The notes below the pieces were generated by a model. That model saw nothing but the letters and a program-made list of their open reading frames with translations, had not been told where the DNA came from and ran no database searches. Made by a program: the position numbers and the translations under genes. A stretch of 34,789 nt of DNA, taken from assembly GCA_001839685.1 (NCBI GenBank), contig MLAK01000950.1:9101-43889 (forward strand), given 5' to 3'. Below, piece by piece: positions 25,565 through 34,789 of this stretch. Origin of the DNA: Tritrichomonas foetus. Lineage: Eukaryota; Parabasalia; Tritrichomonadida; Tritrichomonadidae. Position 1 is the stretch's first letter. Every line of letters begins with the position of its first letter.

Positions 25565-28498
25565 ATGGCTATTGCAGCAACAGGAGACCAAAAACATCGT
25601 GTTATGAATTTATTACAATTACCCGAAAACCAACATTGTGCTGATTGTGGTGCCAAAAATCCAAAATGGGCATCGTCGAAATTAGGAATTTTCATATGTA
25701 TAAATTGCAGTGGAATTCACAGATCACTTGGTACTCATATTTCTTTTGTTCGTTCGTGCAACCTCGACACATGGAAGGACGAAGAAGCCTCGATGATGGA
25801 AAAAGTCGGAAATGCCAAAGGAAACGCTTATTGGGAAGCCAATCTTCCCGCAGACTACCAACGGCCAGCTACAGATGACACGGCGGGAATGACGAGATTC
25901 ATCAGGCAAAAATATGAAATGCGAAAATGGGTCGACCCTTCACGTCCACCTCCAAATGAAGATCAGCCACATCGCAAGAGAAAGAAGAGAGTTGTTGATC
26001 CACAACAGCAACAACAGCAACAATTTGAACAACAACAACAATATCAAAATTCATCTTCACAAGAATTTGATCAGTTTGGTAATGGCTATCAAAACCAAAA
26101 TCAAACTCCTAATCAAGCACCAGTTCAAAGTGAACCACAATATCAACAACAAAATACTTTTAATAGCGCTGGAGGTGATTTTGATTCAGCACAAGGTCAA
26201 ATTGTTAATGGGCCATTTGATCTCTTACTTGAGCAATTTGAAATCCAACAATATCCACTCACTGGAGATGATTTTGATCTTTATGATCCAATCACTCCAA
26301 TGACAAGCACAAACGCAAATGGCGAAATTGAAGAAGGTGTATTTGATCCTTTCGCTTCAGAAAAAAGAAAGAAAATGGAGGAAGAAGAAGCAAGACAACG
26401 CGAACTCCATCAACAATTCCAACAAGAACAACAACAGCTTAGAATGCAACAACAACAACAATATCAACAACAACAGCCACCAGTTCAACAACAAATTCAA
26501 CAGCAACAACCAAATAGGCAAAGTCGAAATCCATTTAATTCGCAATTAAATGATTTCACTAATGATGAACCACAAGGTGATTCTTTTACATCTGGACATA
26601 TTGACGCTTCTGGTTCTGACGATGAAGGTCAAAATTCATTCAGATCACCACACCATCACAAGCCACCACAAAATGAAGAAACTTATGATCCATTTGCTGG
26701 TATACAAAAACCGCAGCCATCAATGCAACAACGTCATTCACACCAACATAATGATGGAAGCCGAAATGACGATGAAGAAGATTTCAAGAACCATGAAGAA
26801 CATAGTAAAAGGAAAGCTCTTAAAGAACAAGCTTTGAAAGCTAAAGCCAAAGCTAAATCTCTTCTTAACGCTGGTCTTAATTTCATCAAAGGTAAAAAAG
26901 AGCCAAAAGAAGGAAAGCCAAGCAAGAAGAAAGCAAAGAAGGCAATTAAGCAAATGACTCGTGAACCACAACAAGATTTGCATAATGGAAATATGTTTGA
27001 AGAAGGGGCCTTTTCACAACAACCTCCACAATCGGAACAAGAAATGAGACGTCAGAGAATGCAAATGATGGCAACAAACCTTTCAGATGATGGCAATGAA
27101 GAAAACATGAATGGATTCGATCAAGGAAATGACAATGACAATGAAATTGCATTCAACAGTCAACAACAACTTCCTAGTGAGCATCATCACAAACATAAGA
27201 AGCATCGTCAATATTTAGATGATGTGAATGCAGACAGAGAAGTCAAAGATCCTTTTGCATCTGGTAGCGATGATGACAATGATGATAATGAATCATCATC
27301 AACACCCTCACAGCGTCAAGCTAATCCATTCCTTCAGGCCGCTGCAAATGTTGATCCAAATGCCAATCCTAGCCAAAATTCAAATGGAAATACCCGAAAC
27401 TCTCAGAACTTATTTGATATGCTTGGTGATGATGATGTTCACACTTCACCAGCACAAGAGAACACTGGTGAAGATGATGGAACATTTGATCCATTCGCCG
27501 GCATTTCTCAACAACCACAACAAACTAAACCACAGCAAAATGGTGGAGAAAATAATAAGTTCAACCCATTTACAACACCTGCAGCTACACAACAACAACA
27601 GGCACCACAACAACAGAAAGATGAAAATCTTTTCGATCCATTTTCTGGAGTTTCTCAACCAAAGCCACAAAGGCAATCATCGTCTGAACTTTATGATCCT
27701 TTTGCAAGCGGAACAGGAAACGCAGTACCACCCAAACATGATACTGGTGCACTTTTCGATCCATTCCAAGGACCACCAGCACCAATGCAGAAGTCACCAG
27801 TTCCAACACCACCAAAACCGGCATCACAGGATTTATTCGAATCACTTGGTCACTCAAGCGGTAATTCACCTTCGCCATCACCTGTAAACTCCCAAAACTT
27901 ATTCGATCTTCCTCAACAGCCTCCACAACAACAAGGACGTCAGGCGCCACCATCATCAGCTGATGATGATTTGTTTGGATTTGGTGCACCAGCACAACAA
28001 AATCAACAACAACCAAATGGAGGCAGCAATGGAGGATTATTTGATTTGCTTGATTCTGCGCCATCAGTACCTGTTCAGCAACAACAACCACAACAACAAA
28101 GAAATACTTCATCAATGGGTGGAGTTCATAATCCATCTTCACAAAAAAGTGACTTGCTTGATTTCTTTGGTGCACCAGCAGCTCAACCACAGCAGCAGCA
28201 ACAAAGACCAGCACCTGGAATGCCTCGTCCACAACAACCTCAGCAAAGTAATGCATATAACGTGTTTGGAAGGACACCAGCTGCACCACCACCAAATATG
28301 ATGATGCTTGGTGCCTATGCCCAAAGACCAGGAATGGGAAGCCAAGGTCAATTCAATTTGAATCAACAACAGCAAAGACCGCCACAGCAACAGCCACAAC
28401 AACAACAGAGACCTGCACAACAACAACAGAGGCCTGCACAACAAAGGCCATCACCAAACTCAAGCGCAAATCCTTTCTCTGACATTAATCCATTCTAA
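25565..28498 (+). CDS. ArfGAP with Gln-rich DPF/NPF endocytic tail
   Basis: This 977-residue protein begins with an ArfGAP zinc finger: C25-x2-C28-x16-C45-x2-C48, followed by GIHRSLGTH, whose R53 is the catalytic arginine finger. It should stimulate GTP hydrolysis by Arf on membranes. After residue 140 the tail is Gln/Pro/Asn-rich, with long CAA/CAG runs, a Lys-rich patch (about residue 440), seven DPF motifs (AP-2 appendage binding) and five NPF motifs (EH-domain binding), including the C-terminal [14 protein letters not shown] and LLDFF resemble clathrin boxes. The design recalls SMAP and AGFG proteins and points to clathrin-mediated traffic. The start is the first ATG; a GTG at 25538 in frame is unlikely. 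The stop lies in TAAA. Confidence 0.93.
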   Translation: MAIAATGDQKHRVMNLLQLPENQHCADCGAKNPKWASSKLGIFICINCSGIHRSLGTHISFVRSCNLDTWKDEEASMMEKVGNAKGNAYWEANLPADYQRPATDDTAGMTRFIRQKYEMRKWVDPSRPPPNEDQPHRKRKKRVVDPQQQQQQQFEQQQQYQNSSSQEFDQFGNGYQNQNQTPNQAPVQSEPQYQQQNTFNSAGGDFDSAQGQIVNGPFDLLLEQFEIQQYPLTGDDFDLYDPITPMTSTNANGEIEEGVFDPFASEKRKKMEEEEARQRELHQQFQQEQQQLRMQQQQQYQQQQPPVQQQIQQQQPNRQSRNPFNSQLNDFTNDEPQGDSFTSGHIDASGSDDEGQNSFRSPHHHKPPQNEETYDPFAGIQKPQPSMQQRHSHQHNDGSRNDDEEDFKNHEEHSKRKALKEQALKAKAKAKSLLNAGLNFIKGKKEPKEGKPSKKKAKKAIKQMTREPQQDLHNGNMFEEGAFSQQPPQSEQEMRRQRMQMMATNLSDDGNEENMNGFDQGNDNDNEIAFNSQQQLPSEHHHKHKKHRQYLDDVNADREVKDPFASGSDDDNDDNESSSTPSQRQANPFLQAAANVDPNANPSQNSNGNTRNSQNLFDMLGDDDVHTSPAQENTGEDDGTFDPFAGISQQPQQTKPQQNGGENNKFNPFTTPAATQQQQAPQQQKDENLFDPFSGVSQPKPQRQSSSELYDPFASGTGNAVPPKHDTGALFDPFQGPPAPMQKSPVPTPPKPASQDLFESLGHSSGNSPSPSPVNSQNLFDLPQQPPQQQGRQAPPSSADDDLFGFGAPAQQNQQQPNGGSNGGLFDLLDSAPSVPVQQQQPQQQRNTSSMGGVHNPSSQKSDLLDFFGAPAAQPQQQQQRPAPGMPRPQQPQQSNAYNVFGRTPAAPPPNMMMLGAYAQRPGMGSQGQFNLNQQQQRPPQQQPQQQQRPAQQQQRPAQQRPSPNSSANPFSDINPF

Positions 28499-28727
28499 AG
28501 AAGATCCTTTCATTATTTCTTGTTTTTCATTTTATTTCTTTAATTTTTATTTTCATTTCTTGTTTGAGATTTCAAATGTATTGTTACTAAAAATTCTGCA
28601 CAAAATGTGCTTAATCATCTGGAATTCGATGGGCTGTCTTATACGAAAGAATTATCTATATATTTTATCACATCTCGAAATGTGTCAATTGTTCAAAAAA
28701 GAAAAAGAAATATGAAAAAAGATCAAA

Positions 28728-28780
28728 TAAACGGGCGCAAGGATACTTTTGAATAAATAAAATAATGAGGCGCCCGTTTA
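28728..28780. repeat. GC-rich 11-bp inverted repeat upstream of the CDK gene
   Basis: TAAACGGGCGC (28728-28738) and GCGCCCGTTTA (28770-28780) are perfect complements separated by 31 AT-rich bases, about 200 bp before the CDK ATG. Each arm contains AACGG, a Myb-like core. It may be a regulatory site, or a hairpin at the ArfGAP 3' end. Confidence 0.6.
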
Positions 28781-28966
28781 CATAGAAAAAGGTCTTAACG
28801 TTTTTTCATTTAAAAAAAAAAATGAAGTAAAAAAACTTTTAAATAATTGGCCTTTCAGGACTTATTTGACCAATTTATATTCTACTAATTAGATCTTTTC
28901 AATACAAAAATTTCTATGATTTTATAGAATCTTGAAGAGATTTGAATTGAAACTAAGAATTCTTAA

Positions 28967-28973
28967 TTCAACT
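28967..28973 (+). promoter_or_regulatory. Initiator-like TTCAACT
   Basis: TCA with the A at 28970 lies 8 bp before the CDK ATG, the close spacing expected of a trichomonad initiator. Confidence 0.3.
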
Positions 28974-28977
28974 TTTA

Positions 28978-29904
28978 ATGAGTTCAGATCCTTCTCGCTA
29001 TAGCAAAGAAAGCAAGCTTGGCGAAGGAACATACGGAGTCGTTTACAAAGCAATTGATACACAAACAGGCGAGCGCGTAGCACAAAAAATCATGAAATTC
29101 GACCAAGAAGAGGATGGAATCCCGTCAACGACACTTCGCGAAATGTCGATTTTACGATCAATTAATCATTCAAATGTCGTTTCTCTCAAAGACGTGATAA
29201 TCCAGCCCGGTTCGCTGATGTTAATCACTGAATATTTAGATTATGATCTTCGCCGTCTTCTCAACAAGCTGAAGGGACCCCTCGACTTACCGCTTATCCG
29301 ATCTTACGCTTTCCAGTTGCTCTGTGGGATTTTCGTCCTTCACACCCACCGAATTATCCATCGCGACATTAAACCAGAAAATTTGCTTTTAGACAGAAAT
29401 GGTCTTCTCAAAATATGCGATTTTGGACTTTCTCGCTATTTCACGCTTCCCCTTCGCCAATATTCGCCAGACGTCGTCTCCGAGTGGTATCGCGCGCCAG
29501 AATTATTATTCGGAAATCGCTTTTATGAGCTTTCAATCGACATTTGGAGTGCTGGCTGCATCATCGCCGAGATGGTGATTGGCCTGCCGCTCTTTCGTGG
29601 CGATTCCGACCTTGATCAGCTCCATAAAATATTTCAGAGCCTGGGCTCGCCGACAGAAGAAACGATGCCAAATTTTGCAGACCTACAGAAGGAAGTACCG
29701 GGGCTAGCCCAATACCCGCCAATTGACTATTCAACCCTATTGAAAACAGATGACGACGATCTGATCGACCTCGTCTCGCGAATGCTTCAATACGATCCAA
29801 TGAAGAGATTGAATGCCCAAGATGCCCTCAAACATCCCTTCTTTGAGAAGATATCACCACAAATTCGGGCACTGTGTTGGCCGAAAGGACTCCCTCCAAT
29901 TTGA
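28978..29904 (+). CDS. Cyclin-dependent kinase (CDK1/2-like)
   Basis: This 308-residue protein is just a kinase domain, the size of CDK1/2. It has GEGTYGVVY with the inhibitory T18/Y19 pair, the ATP lysine K37, a cyclin-binding helix PSTTLRE (49-55, a variant of PSTAIRE), HRDIKPEN (D130), DFG (D148) and the T-loop YSPDVVSEWYRAPE. The activating residue is Ser (S163) where CDK2 has Thr160. All catalytic residues are present, so it should be an active cyclin-dependent kinase of the cell cycle. The gene is markedly richer in G+C (roughly 45-50%) than the flippase or PP2A genes, with many C-ending codons, which suggests codon selection for high expression. The ATG is preceded by TTCAACTTTTA. Confidence 0.94.
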   Translation: MSSDPSRYSKESKLGEGTYGVVYKAIDTQTGERVAQKIMKFDQEEDGIPSTTLREMSILRSINHSNVVSLKDVIIQPGSLMLITEYLDYDLRRLLNKLKGPLDLPLIRSYAFQLLCGIFVLHTHRIIHRDIKPENLLLDRNGLLKICDFGLSRYFTLPLRQYSPDVVSEWYRAPELLFGNRFYELSIDIWSAGCIIAEMVIGLPLFRGDSDLDQLHKIFQSLGSPTEETMPNFADLQKEVPGLAQYPPIDYSTLLKTDDDDLIDLVSRMLQYDPMKRLNAQDALKHPFFEKISPQIRALCWPKGLPPI

Positions 29905-29980
29905 CACTTTTGCAAATTTTATTATTTTGTTTGAGGAATTAGTTTTGCTTTCTTTTCTGATGGAATTCGATTTTTTTTAT

Positions 29981-30000
29981 TTGTTGTTGTTGTTGTTGTT
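29981..30000. repeat. (TTG)n microsatellite
   Basis: Six to seven TTG units after a T-rich tract, just downstream of the CDK gene. Confidence 0.9.
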
Positions 30001-30677
30001 ACCAAAAAAATGAAAGATCTGTAAAAGTGTATCATGAGAAGGAGATGTACGCATTATCTTTTGGAAGCTAATCAAAAAGAGCAATAATCGTTTTTGTTTG
30101 TATCTCGTTTTATATATATATTTATATATGTATATATGATTCTGCAATTGTGAATTTGTGGACAGCACATTTATTTGTTGTAAACATTTAACGTTGTTTT
30201 AAAAAATATTTATATCTTTTATTTTGCTTTTTTATTATTTTTCACGTTTTGGACAAATTCAAAATACATTGATTGTTATCACTATCATTACATGATGGCC
30301 ATTGATGTCTAGATTGACAAGTATTGGCAAAGCCTAATTTTGTGATTTTCGTCCACATTAGATGTTAAAATATATGGCAATTTTAAGAAATTCACCTTCT
30401 ATTTAATCACTTTCAATGAGAATTTTATCACTCAAGTGAATTCACTCTCTCAGAAAGCTTTGAAAACTTAATCACCAGTTTAGTGATATATTTGTTGCTT
30501 CTGATGCCTCATTATTTTATTGAAGTGGTTAACATCACGAAGTTTGTGTGTTCACCGAAATCGAAAACAGATCTACAATCAATGAAGATATGAAACTTGA
30601 CGTTTTTATCATTTCAATCATTATAAAGTAAATGCATCAGTATTGTATAATCTAAATATAACAATGAATGATTGATC

Positions 30678-30696
30678 ATTTATTTATTTATTTATT
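30678..30696. repeat. (ATTT)n microsatellite
   Basis: Nearly five perfect ATTT units in noncoding DNA. Confidence 0.9.
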
Positions 30697-31271
30697 GACT
30701 TATTTACGTTTTATAGACGAATAATGATGTGGAGGTTCAACTTTTTGAATAATTTCAGTATAATTTATGCACGATAGAACATGTTACATGTTCATCATGT
30801 TTGATGTTTGAATACATGAATTTAAGATTTATATATATTTTATCTTCTACCAATCATTAAAAATACTTGCTTATGTTACTTGTCGGTAGAAAGAAATCTA
30901 TTATGTTGTTATTTTAACATTATCTAAAAATTTTGAAATGGTTCAGAGTCAATTTTTATCGTCCATCGATCGTTGTTAACAACTCAATGTAATTGCGAAT
31001 ATTACACAATCTTCTGAAAAAATTGAAAGACATTATTTCGAAATAATTCTTTGTCTAAATGGCAAAATCATCTTTCTTCCTTTGAACCAATAATCTTCAA
31101 AGATGGAAAGGTATTATTGAGGGAAATAATTATTCGATGAAAATGTTAAATAATTAACGGTAATTTCAGAAAGAAAAATCGACATTTTGTAAAAATAACT
31201 TTAATTTTGATAAAGAAAAAAACAGAAATTGAACCCCCTCTCAAAATTTGTGATAAATCCATAGTTTTTCA

Positions 31272-31281
31272 TTATCAAAAA
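31272..31281 (+). promoter_or_regulatory. Initiator-like TTATCAAAAA
   Basis: TCAAAAAT, with the A at 31277, lies 11 bp before the ATG at 31288. It supports 31288 as the B56 start. Confidence 0.3.
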
Positions 31282-31287
31282 TTGTTA

Positions 31288-33039
31288 ATGCTGAAGAACA
31301 GGTATACAAGGAAGGAAGCCTCAGCATTAACAGTTTTTAATCCTTCCCCATCGAAGAACACCAAATTCCAGCAACTATATAACGCCTGTCGCCGCGGTGT
31401 AACGGCCCCAATCAAAAACCAGTCTCACTCAAATCCGATTTTGTTATCGAAAAATGAAGACAGCAGGCCGAGACAAATCATCTACCAGACGAATGTCCCT
31501 TTATCAGACGTTAATATTCCATCATCGATGGCCAACTGTTCATTTCTGGAAATTCCGCAAGAATTTATAATCGATATTTTACCGGACATGCCTCCAGTTT
31601 TTTCATCGAAATTCCACGATATTTTTGAAAAGAAAGTCAAGCTTTGTAAGCAACAATGCGCCTTTCTCGATGAAAAAAAAGAGGAATTATCGATATTATG
31701 TAAAACGAATGCACTCAATGAAATTTTGCACCTTTTTAGTGGATCCACAGCACCAACAAATACAATGGAAGATGACGAAATTGATCTTTTGTTTGATATG
31801 TTAAAAACAAATATTATTCGAAAAATTCCAATAATTGAAAAGAACGCATATTACTTTGATGACTTGCCTTCACTTTATGTTCCTTCTTGGCCACATCTTT
31901 CAATAGTGTATCAAATATTAAATCGATTGGTGTTATGCATTCCATGCTCACCGCTATTTAATATTGATCTTTTGAAAGAGTTTATTCCGATTTTTGACAC
32001 ACCTGATTCAAATGAGCGTGGTTTAATTGTTCAATTTTTCACAAATTTATTGAATAACAATTTTAATCCAGCAATTCATCTTCTTTCTTTCCTTGAACGT
32101 GCTTTAATCGATCACATAAGTGATGATGATGATCGTCCGCCTTTTCGAATTTCAACAATTCTTCCAATTGTTCATCTTATTTTTAATTTAAGTCCAAATC
32201 AACTTCCGATTTTTTCAAGGGTTTTTTCAAAAGCTATCGTTCCTCTTCTTGCAGACCGTTACATGACATCATTTGTAAATCCCTTACAGCGTTTGATTGA
32301 ATTCTTTGTTGAAGATAATGCAGTTCATGCTAAACAAGTTGTTCATCAGATTCTCAAAACTTGGCCGAAAATGAAGTCAACAAAACAATCATATTTCATG
32401 AATATATTGAACGACACACTTCCTCGAATGAATTATCGAGAAATTGTAAAATGTGTTGAAAAAGTCTTTATTATAAATGGATATGGTTTAACTTCACTTC
32501 ATGAAAAAGTGGCACTTGCTTCCCTCTCCATGTGGAATCGACTTGAAATCGAACGAATTATTGCAGGAAACACCAAAGCTATTATGCCAATCGCTTTGCC
32601 TGCACTTGCAAAAACTGTTTCGGCTCATTGGTCACAGCAGGTTAGGCAGACTGCAAAAATGACGCTTTCTATGCTTGCGAAGTATGATAATCGTCTCGCA
32701 CAAGAATATCTAAATATGGGGAATTTAACGCAAGCCGTGAATAATGGAAAATCTGGTCGAACATGGGCCTCAATTGTTAAGCAAGCACAAGCAAATGACA
32801 AATCCATCAATGTTTCTCAGAAAATCAACGAAATAATAAATTCGTTTGGTTTACCAACTGAAGATAAAACTGCTCTTACATCTGCTAGGTCAGCACCGAT
32901 TGATCCAAGACCTCTCATTCGAACACCGCCGGAAAAGTCGAGGCAATTTATTCGATCACCGATTAAAAACATGAGAAAAGTTGTTCATTCACCGAAATTG
33001 GGATCTGGCCAAGGAATCTGTCCACTTCCTAGATTGTAG
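31288..33039 (+). CDS. PP2A regulatory subunit B56 (B')
   Basis: This 583-residue protein is a B56-family targeting subunit of protein phosphatase 2A. The diagnostic stretch PSWPHLSIVYQILNRL is followed by helical repeats in the family order: F-D-T-P-D-S-N-E-R-G, V-x-P-L-x-R-L-I-E-F, W-P-K-M-K-S-T-K-Q, A-L-A-S-L-S-M-W-N, and I-M-P-I-A-L-P-A-L...H-W. These build the HEAT-like solenoid that holds the PP2A core and short linear substrate motifs. A basic N-terminal extension of about 100 residues and a Pro/Arg-rich C-terminal tail of about 50 residues flank the solenoid. The conserved core is complete. The first ATG at 31288 is preferred over upstream TTG 31207. The gene converges on the GRAM-like gene. 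Confidence 0.93.
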   Translation: MLKNRYTRKEASALTVFNPSPSKNTKFQQLYNACRRGVTAPIKNQSHSNPILLSKNEDSRPRQIIYQTNVPLSDVNIPSSMANCSFLEIPQEFIIDILPDMPPVFSSKFHDIFEKKVKLCKQQCAFLDEKKEELSILCKTNALNEILHLFSGSTAPTNTMEDDEIDLLFDMLKTNIIRKIPIIEKNAYYFDDLPSLYVPSWPHLSIVYQILNRLVLCIPCSPLFNIDLLKEFIPIFDTPDSNERGLIVQFFTNLLNNNFNPAIHLLSFLERALIDHISDDDDRPPFRISTILPIVHLIFNLSPNQLPIFSRVFSKAIVPLLADRYMTSFVNPLQRLIEFFVEDNAVHAKQVVHQILKTWPKMKSTKQSYFMNILNDTLPRMNYREIVKCVEKVFIINGYGLTSLHEKVALASLSMWNRLEIERIIAGNTKAIMPIALPALAKTVSAHWSQQVRQTAKMTLSMLAKYDNRLAQEYLNMGNLTQAVNNGKSGRTWASIVKQAQANDKSINVSQKINEIINSFGLPTEDKTALTSARSAPIDPRPLIRTPPEKSRQFIRSPIKNMRKVVHSPKLGSGQGICPLPRL

Positions 33040-33380
33040 ATCATCATATGTGTTTTCTGTCTATCTTTGTTTTGTTTTGCTGTGTGCGTGTGTTAATTTT
33101 ATTATGATTGGATATTTAATTAATGTATTATATAGATATATATATTTGAATTTTTATGTGTTTTTATTTTTTTACTGTTGGTATTTGTATAAATTGTAAT
33201 GCTCTATGAAATCTCTTGTTTCTTTATTTAGTATCTTTTCTTTCTCTTTTTAATCATTTCTTTGAAGTCAAAAAAGAGGGTTGTGTATGATTACATTTTA
33301 GTAAAAAGATAAATGATAGAATTTCATGAAAATAGTTTTTTAATAATGATTGTAATAACATTTCTCTGAATATGAAAACC
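33040..33380. other. Convergent intergenic region
   Basis: 341 bp of AT-rich, partly TA-repetitive DNA between two 3' ends. Nothing gene-like is seen. Confidence 0.5.
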
Positions 33381-34433
33381 TTAAGTTGAGAACCATGGTC
33401 CTGAATATATCTTTGCCACAATATTACTGCTCATCAGCGGTCTAATCACATAGTAAATGTATGCAATTAGACATGCATATGGATATATTCGCTCTGGAAT
33501 GACAAGCCATGCAAGAATAATTGACAAGCATGATTGAAGAACAAGAATACTCTTTCTTGGATCTCTCCATCCAAGATAACTCATCAAGAATTTTTCTGTA
33601 ATGACAAAACCACCAGCAACTGCCGGAATATTCGGCTCCTTACTTTCTTCTTCTTCAAGATCACGATCGAGAGACTTCCAACCATTATACAAAAGATAAA
33701 TTATGATAAGTAAAGCACAAAAAGGTAAAAATGGAATATATTGTAAACAAAATGACACGAATGACATCACTAATAAAATTCTGAGCTTGATGTGCATATC
33801 AAAATGAAGATTGTTAAAATAATCAAAGAATTCTTTCACCGGAGCAAGAACTACAGTGACTGGATCAACTGTATCATCATAATCTTCAATCACAGAGACA
33901 GCAGGAATGATGTTCGTTTGTGTGCATTCTTGCAACTCAACTTCAATGGAGTTAAATGGTGTCTCATTTAGTCGCACAGCAGTCGCAAGTGAATGCACAA
34001 CTGATCTGAACTTTTCCTCTGAAAACCGAGAAGCTTCAGCCAGTTGTCTGAACAGATTGAAGCATTGATATAATGCGCGAGCAGATACAAACTGGAATTT
34101 AGCAGTACATCCGTTTATGTCAACAACTGATGCAGTAAGGTCACTCCTCGTTCCGGTAATGCAGCGGAGGGCATCAAATGAGGCTTGAACCATATTCGGA
34201 TGGATCATATTTCGAGGTAAGAAAACCATTCTCCGTGTTGTTAAATAAAATATTCCCTTTAAACTTGTCGTGTTTTCGCCGTCTGGAATTAACAATGAGA
34301 CATCGAAAAATGAGTCGATTAAGGCTTCCTTGTGGATGCTGCCTCCGAACGAAAGAACAACTTGGCGTAGTGGTTCGATTTCTGGGCGTGACCATCTGGC
34401 CCATATTTCTTCTGGAATTTCATTTCCCGTCAT
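33381..34433 (-). CDS. GRAM/PH-like membrane protein
   Basis: This 350-residue protein has an N-terminal globular region (about 35-130) and a hydrophobic C-terminal half. The segment SLKGIFYLTTRRMVFLP with later aromatic/hydrophobic strands and a closing helix (ALYQCFNLFRQL) matches the GRAM fold, a PH-like domain that binds membrane lipids. Two long hydrophobic stretches (about 213-253 and 298-335), each able to form a helical hairpin, would anchor it in the membrane, perhaps at the ER as in many GRAM proteins. No START/VASt lipid-transfer domain is visible. ATG 34433 is chosen because initiator-like TTCAAAAAA lies 20 bp upstream; an earlier in-frame ATG at 34490 would add 19 residues. The GRAM call is by eye. 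Confidence 0.6.
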   Translation of the reverse strand: MTGNEIPEEIWARWSRPEIEPLRQVVLSFGGSIHKEALIDSFFDVSLLIPDGENTTSLKGIFYLTTRRMVFLPRNMIHPNMVQASFDALRCITGTRSDLTASVVDINGCTAKFQFVSARALYQCFNLFRQLAEASRFSEEKFRSVVHSLATAVRLNETPFNSIEVELQECTQTNIIPAVSVIEDYDDTVDPVTVVLAPVKEFFDYFNNLHFDMHIKLRILLVMSFVSFCLQYIPFLPFCALLIIIYLLYNGWKSLDRDLEEEESKEPNIPAVAGGFVITEKFLMSYLGWRDPRKSILVLQSCLSIILAWLVIPERIYPYACLIAYIYYVIRPLMSSNIVAKIYSGPWFST

Positions 34434-34789
34434 TTTTAGTTTATGAATTTTTTGAAGTGATAACTTTTTGAACAAAATAGAGAATGTCATATTATATTTT
34501 TGATATAAAGTACACCTGAACAAAATGAGTTACGATCATTATTATTAAATGAATGAAAATTATGTCGAGAACATTAGAGAAATCCCTAGAAAATTTTTTT
34601 ATTCGGATATTTTCCAAGAAAATGAAAAGATGGTGGAAATCTAATTTAGGTGAGTGTAGTGTGTGGAAAATCTATGAATTCGATATAACTTTTTTCACTT
34701 CATTCTTATTTGATTCCACTATATTTATAGCTTCTGATTTTAATATATAATCAGTATGAAAGAAAAAAAAGAAGAAAAAAACAAAGTAA
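34434..34789. other. Right-edge region upstream of the GRAM-like gene
   Basis: About 356 bp with promoter-like DNA of the minus-strand gene. A plus-strand frame 34553-34750 (65 codons) starts with ATG but has no recognisable features, so I do not call it a gene. The window ends in A-rich DNA. Confidence 0.35.
34448..34457 (-). promoter_or_regulatory. Initiator-like ACTTCAAAAA (minus strand)
   Basis: TCAAAAA with the A at 34453 lies 20 bp before the GRAM-like ATG at 34433. A second copy, GTTCAAAAAG, lies about 17 bp further upstream. Confidence 0.3.

Larger units (their letters stand above)
28499..28977. other. Intergenic region, ArfGAP to CDK
   Basis: 479 bp of AT-rich DNA with no gene. It contains a GC-rich 11-bp inverted repeat at 28728-28780. 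Confidence 0.45.
29905..31287. other. Long intergenic region, CDK to PP2A B56
   Basis: 1.38 kb of AT-rich DNA without a credible gene. It contains a TTG microsatellite (29981-30000), a TA-rich stretch around 30110-30136 and an ATTT tetranucleotide run (30678-30696). No tRNA or snRNA motif was recognised. Open codons upstream of the B56 ATG from 31207 begin with TTG and are probably leader DNA. Confidence 0.4.

Noticed and set aside
27228..28444. Long His/Gln- or Val/Leu-rich frames on both strands in the ArfGAP tail
   Set aside because: They are by-products of CAA/CAG repeats read in other frames.
29905..31206. Search for tRNA or snRNA genes in the long intergenic gap
   Set aside because: No B-box-like GGTTCRANNCC, cloverleaf, or snRNA hallmark was found by eye.
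34553..34750. 65-residue plus-strand frame at the right edge
   Set aside because: Has an ATG but no recognisable feature; length is not remarkable.
1..34789. Spliceosomal introns
   Set aside because: All recognised proteins read through without gaps and no conserved trichomonad-like 5' splice/branch-acceptor pair was seen.

Overview
The window looks like nuclear DNA of a parabasalid protist (Trichomonadida; a Tritrichomonas-like genome is my best guess). The reasons are AT-rich DNA with very short intergenic gaps, long uninterrupted reading frames for typical eukaryotic proteins with no visible introns, a kinase fused to Sel1 repeats, a short R2R3 Myb protein, a half-size ABCA transporter, a DDE_1 transposon, and TCA-type initiator-like motifs a few bases upstream of many ATGs. 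The species assignment is inference. No bacterial operon, CRISPR array, tRNA or rRNA was seen.

Layout, left to right. 1-1337: 3' part of a cysteine-containing type I surface protein. 1682-4111: Sel1-repeat protein kinase. 4660-5286: small basic protein resembling the CFAP97/hemingway ciliary family. 5513-8782 (minus): P4-ATPase lipid flippase, back to back with 8828-11254, a WD40 protein with a long acidic repeat-bearing tail; the two ATGs are only 45 bp apart. 11255-13436: 2.2 kb with no convincing gene. 13437-16622: a complete DNA transposon, with a TA target duplication, 46-bp terminal inverted repeats, two 13-bp motifs 21 bp apart in each end, and a DDE_1 transposase. It ends 80 bp before the ATG of an R2R3 Myb gene (16703-17305). 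17823-20279: ABCA-type half transporter. 20514-20690: a GC-rich, strongly foldable island closed by a perfect 12-bp stem and followed by a T-tract, a candidate noncoding RNA or a MITE. 21106-22053: a seven-repeat LF-x-x-PR / DV-x-GS protein. 22418-24913 (minus): a karyopherin-beta/exportin-like protein. 25565-28498: an ArfGAP with a glutamine-rich tail full of DPF/NPF endocytic motifs. 28978-29904: a CDK. 31288-33039: a PP2A B56 regulatory subunit. 33381-34433 (minus): a GRAM-like membrane protein.

The genes are mostly housekeeping: signalling (kinase, CDK, PP2A-B56), membrane traffic and lipid asymmetry (ArfGAP, flippase, ABCA, GRAM-like protein), nuclear transport, transcription (Myb) and probably flagellum/cytoskeleton (CFAP97-like protein, seven-repeat protein). 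They do not form one pathway. The parts that most merit a second look are the transposon termini and the structured island at 20514-20690.
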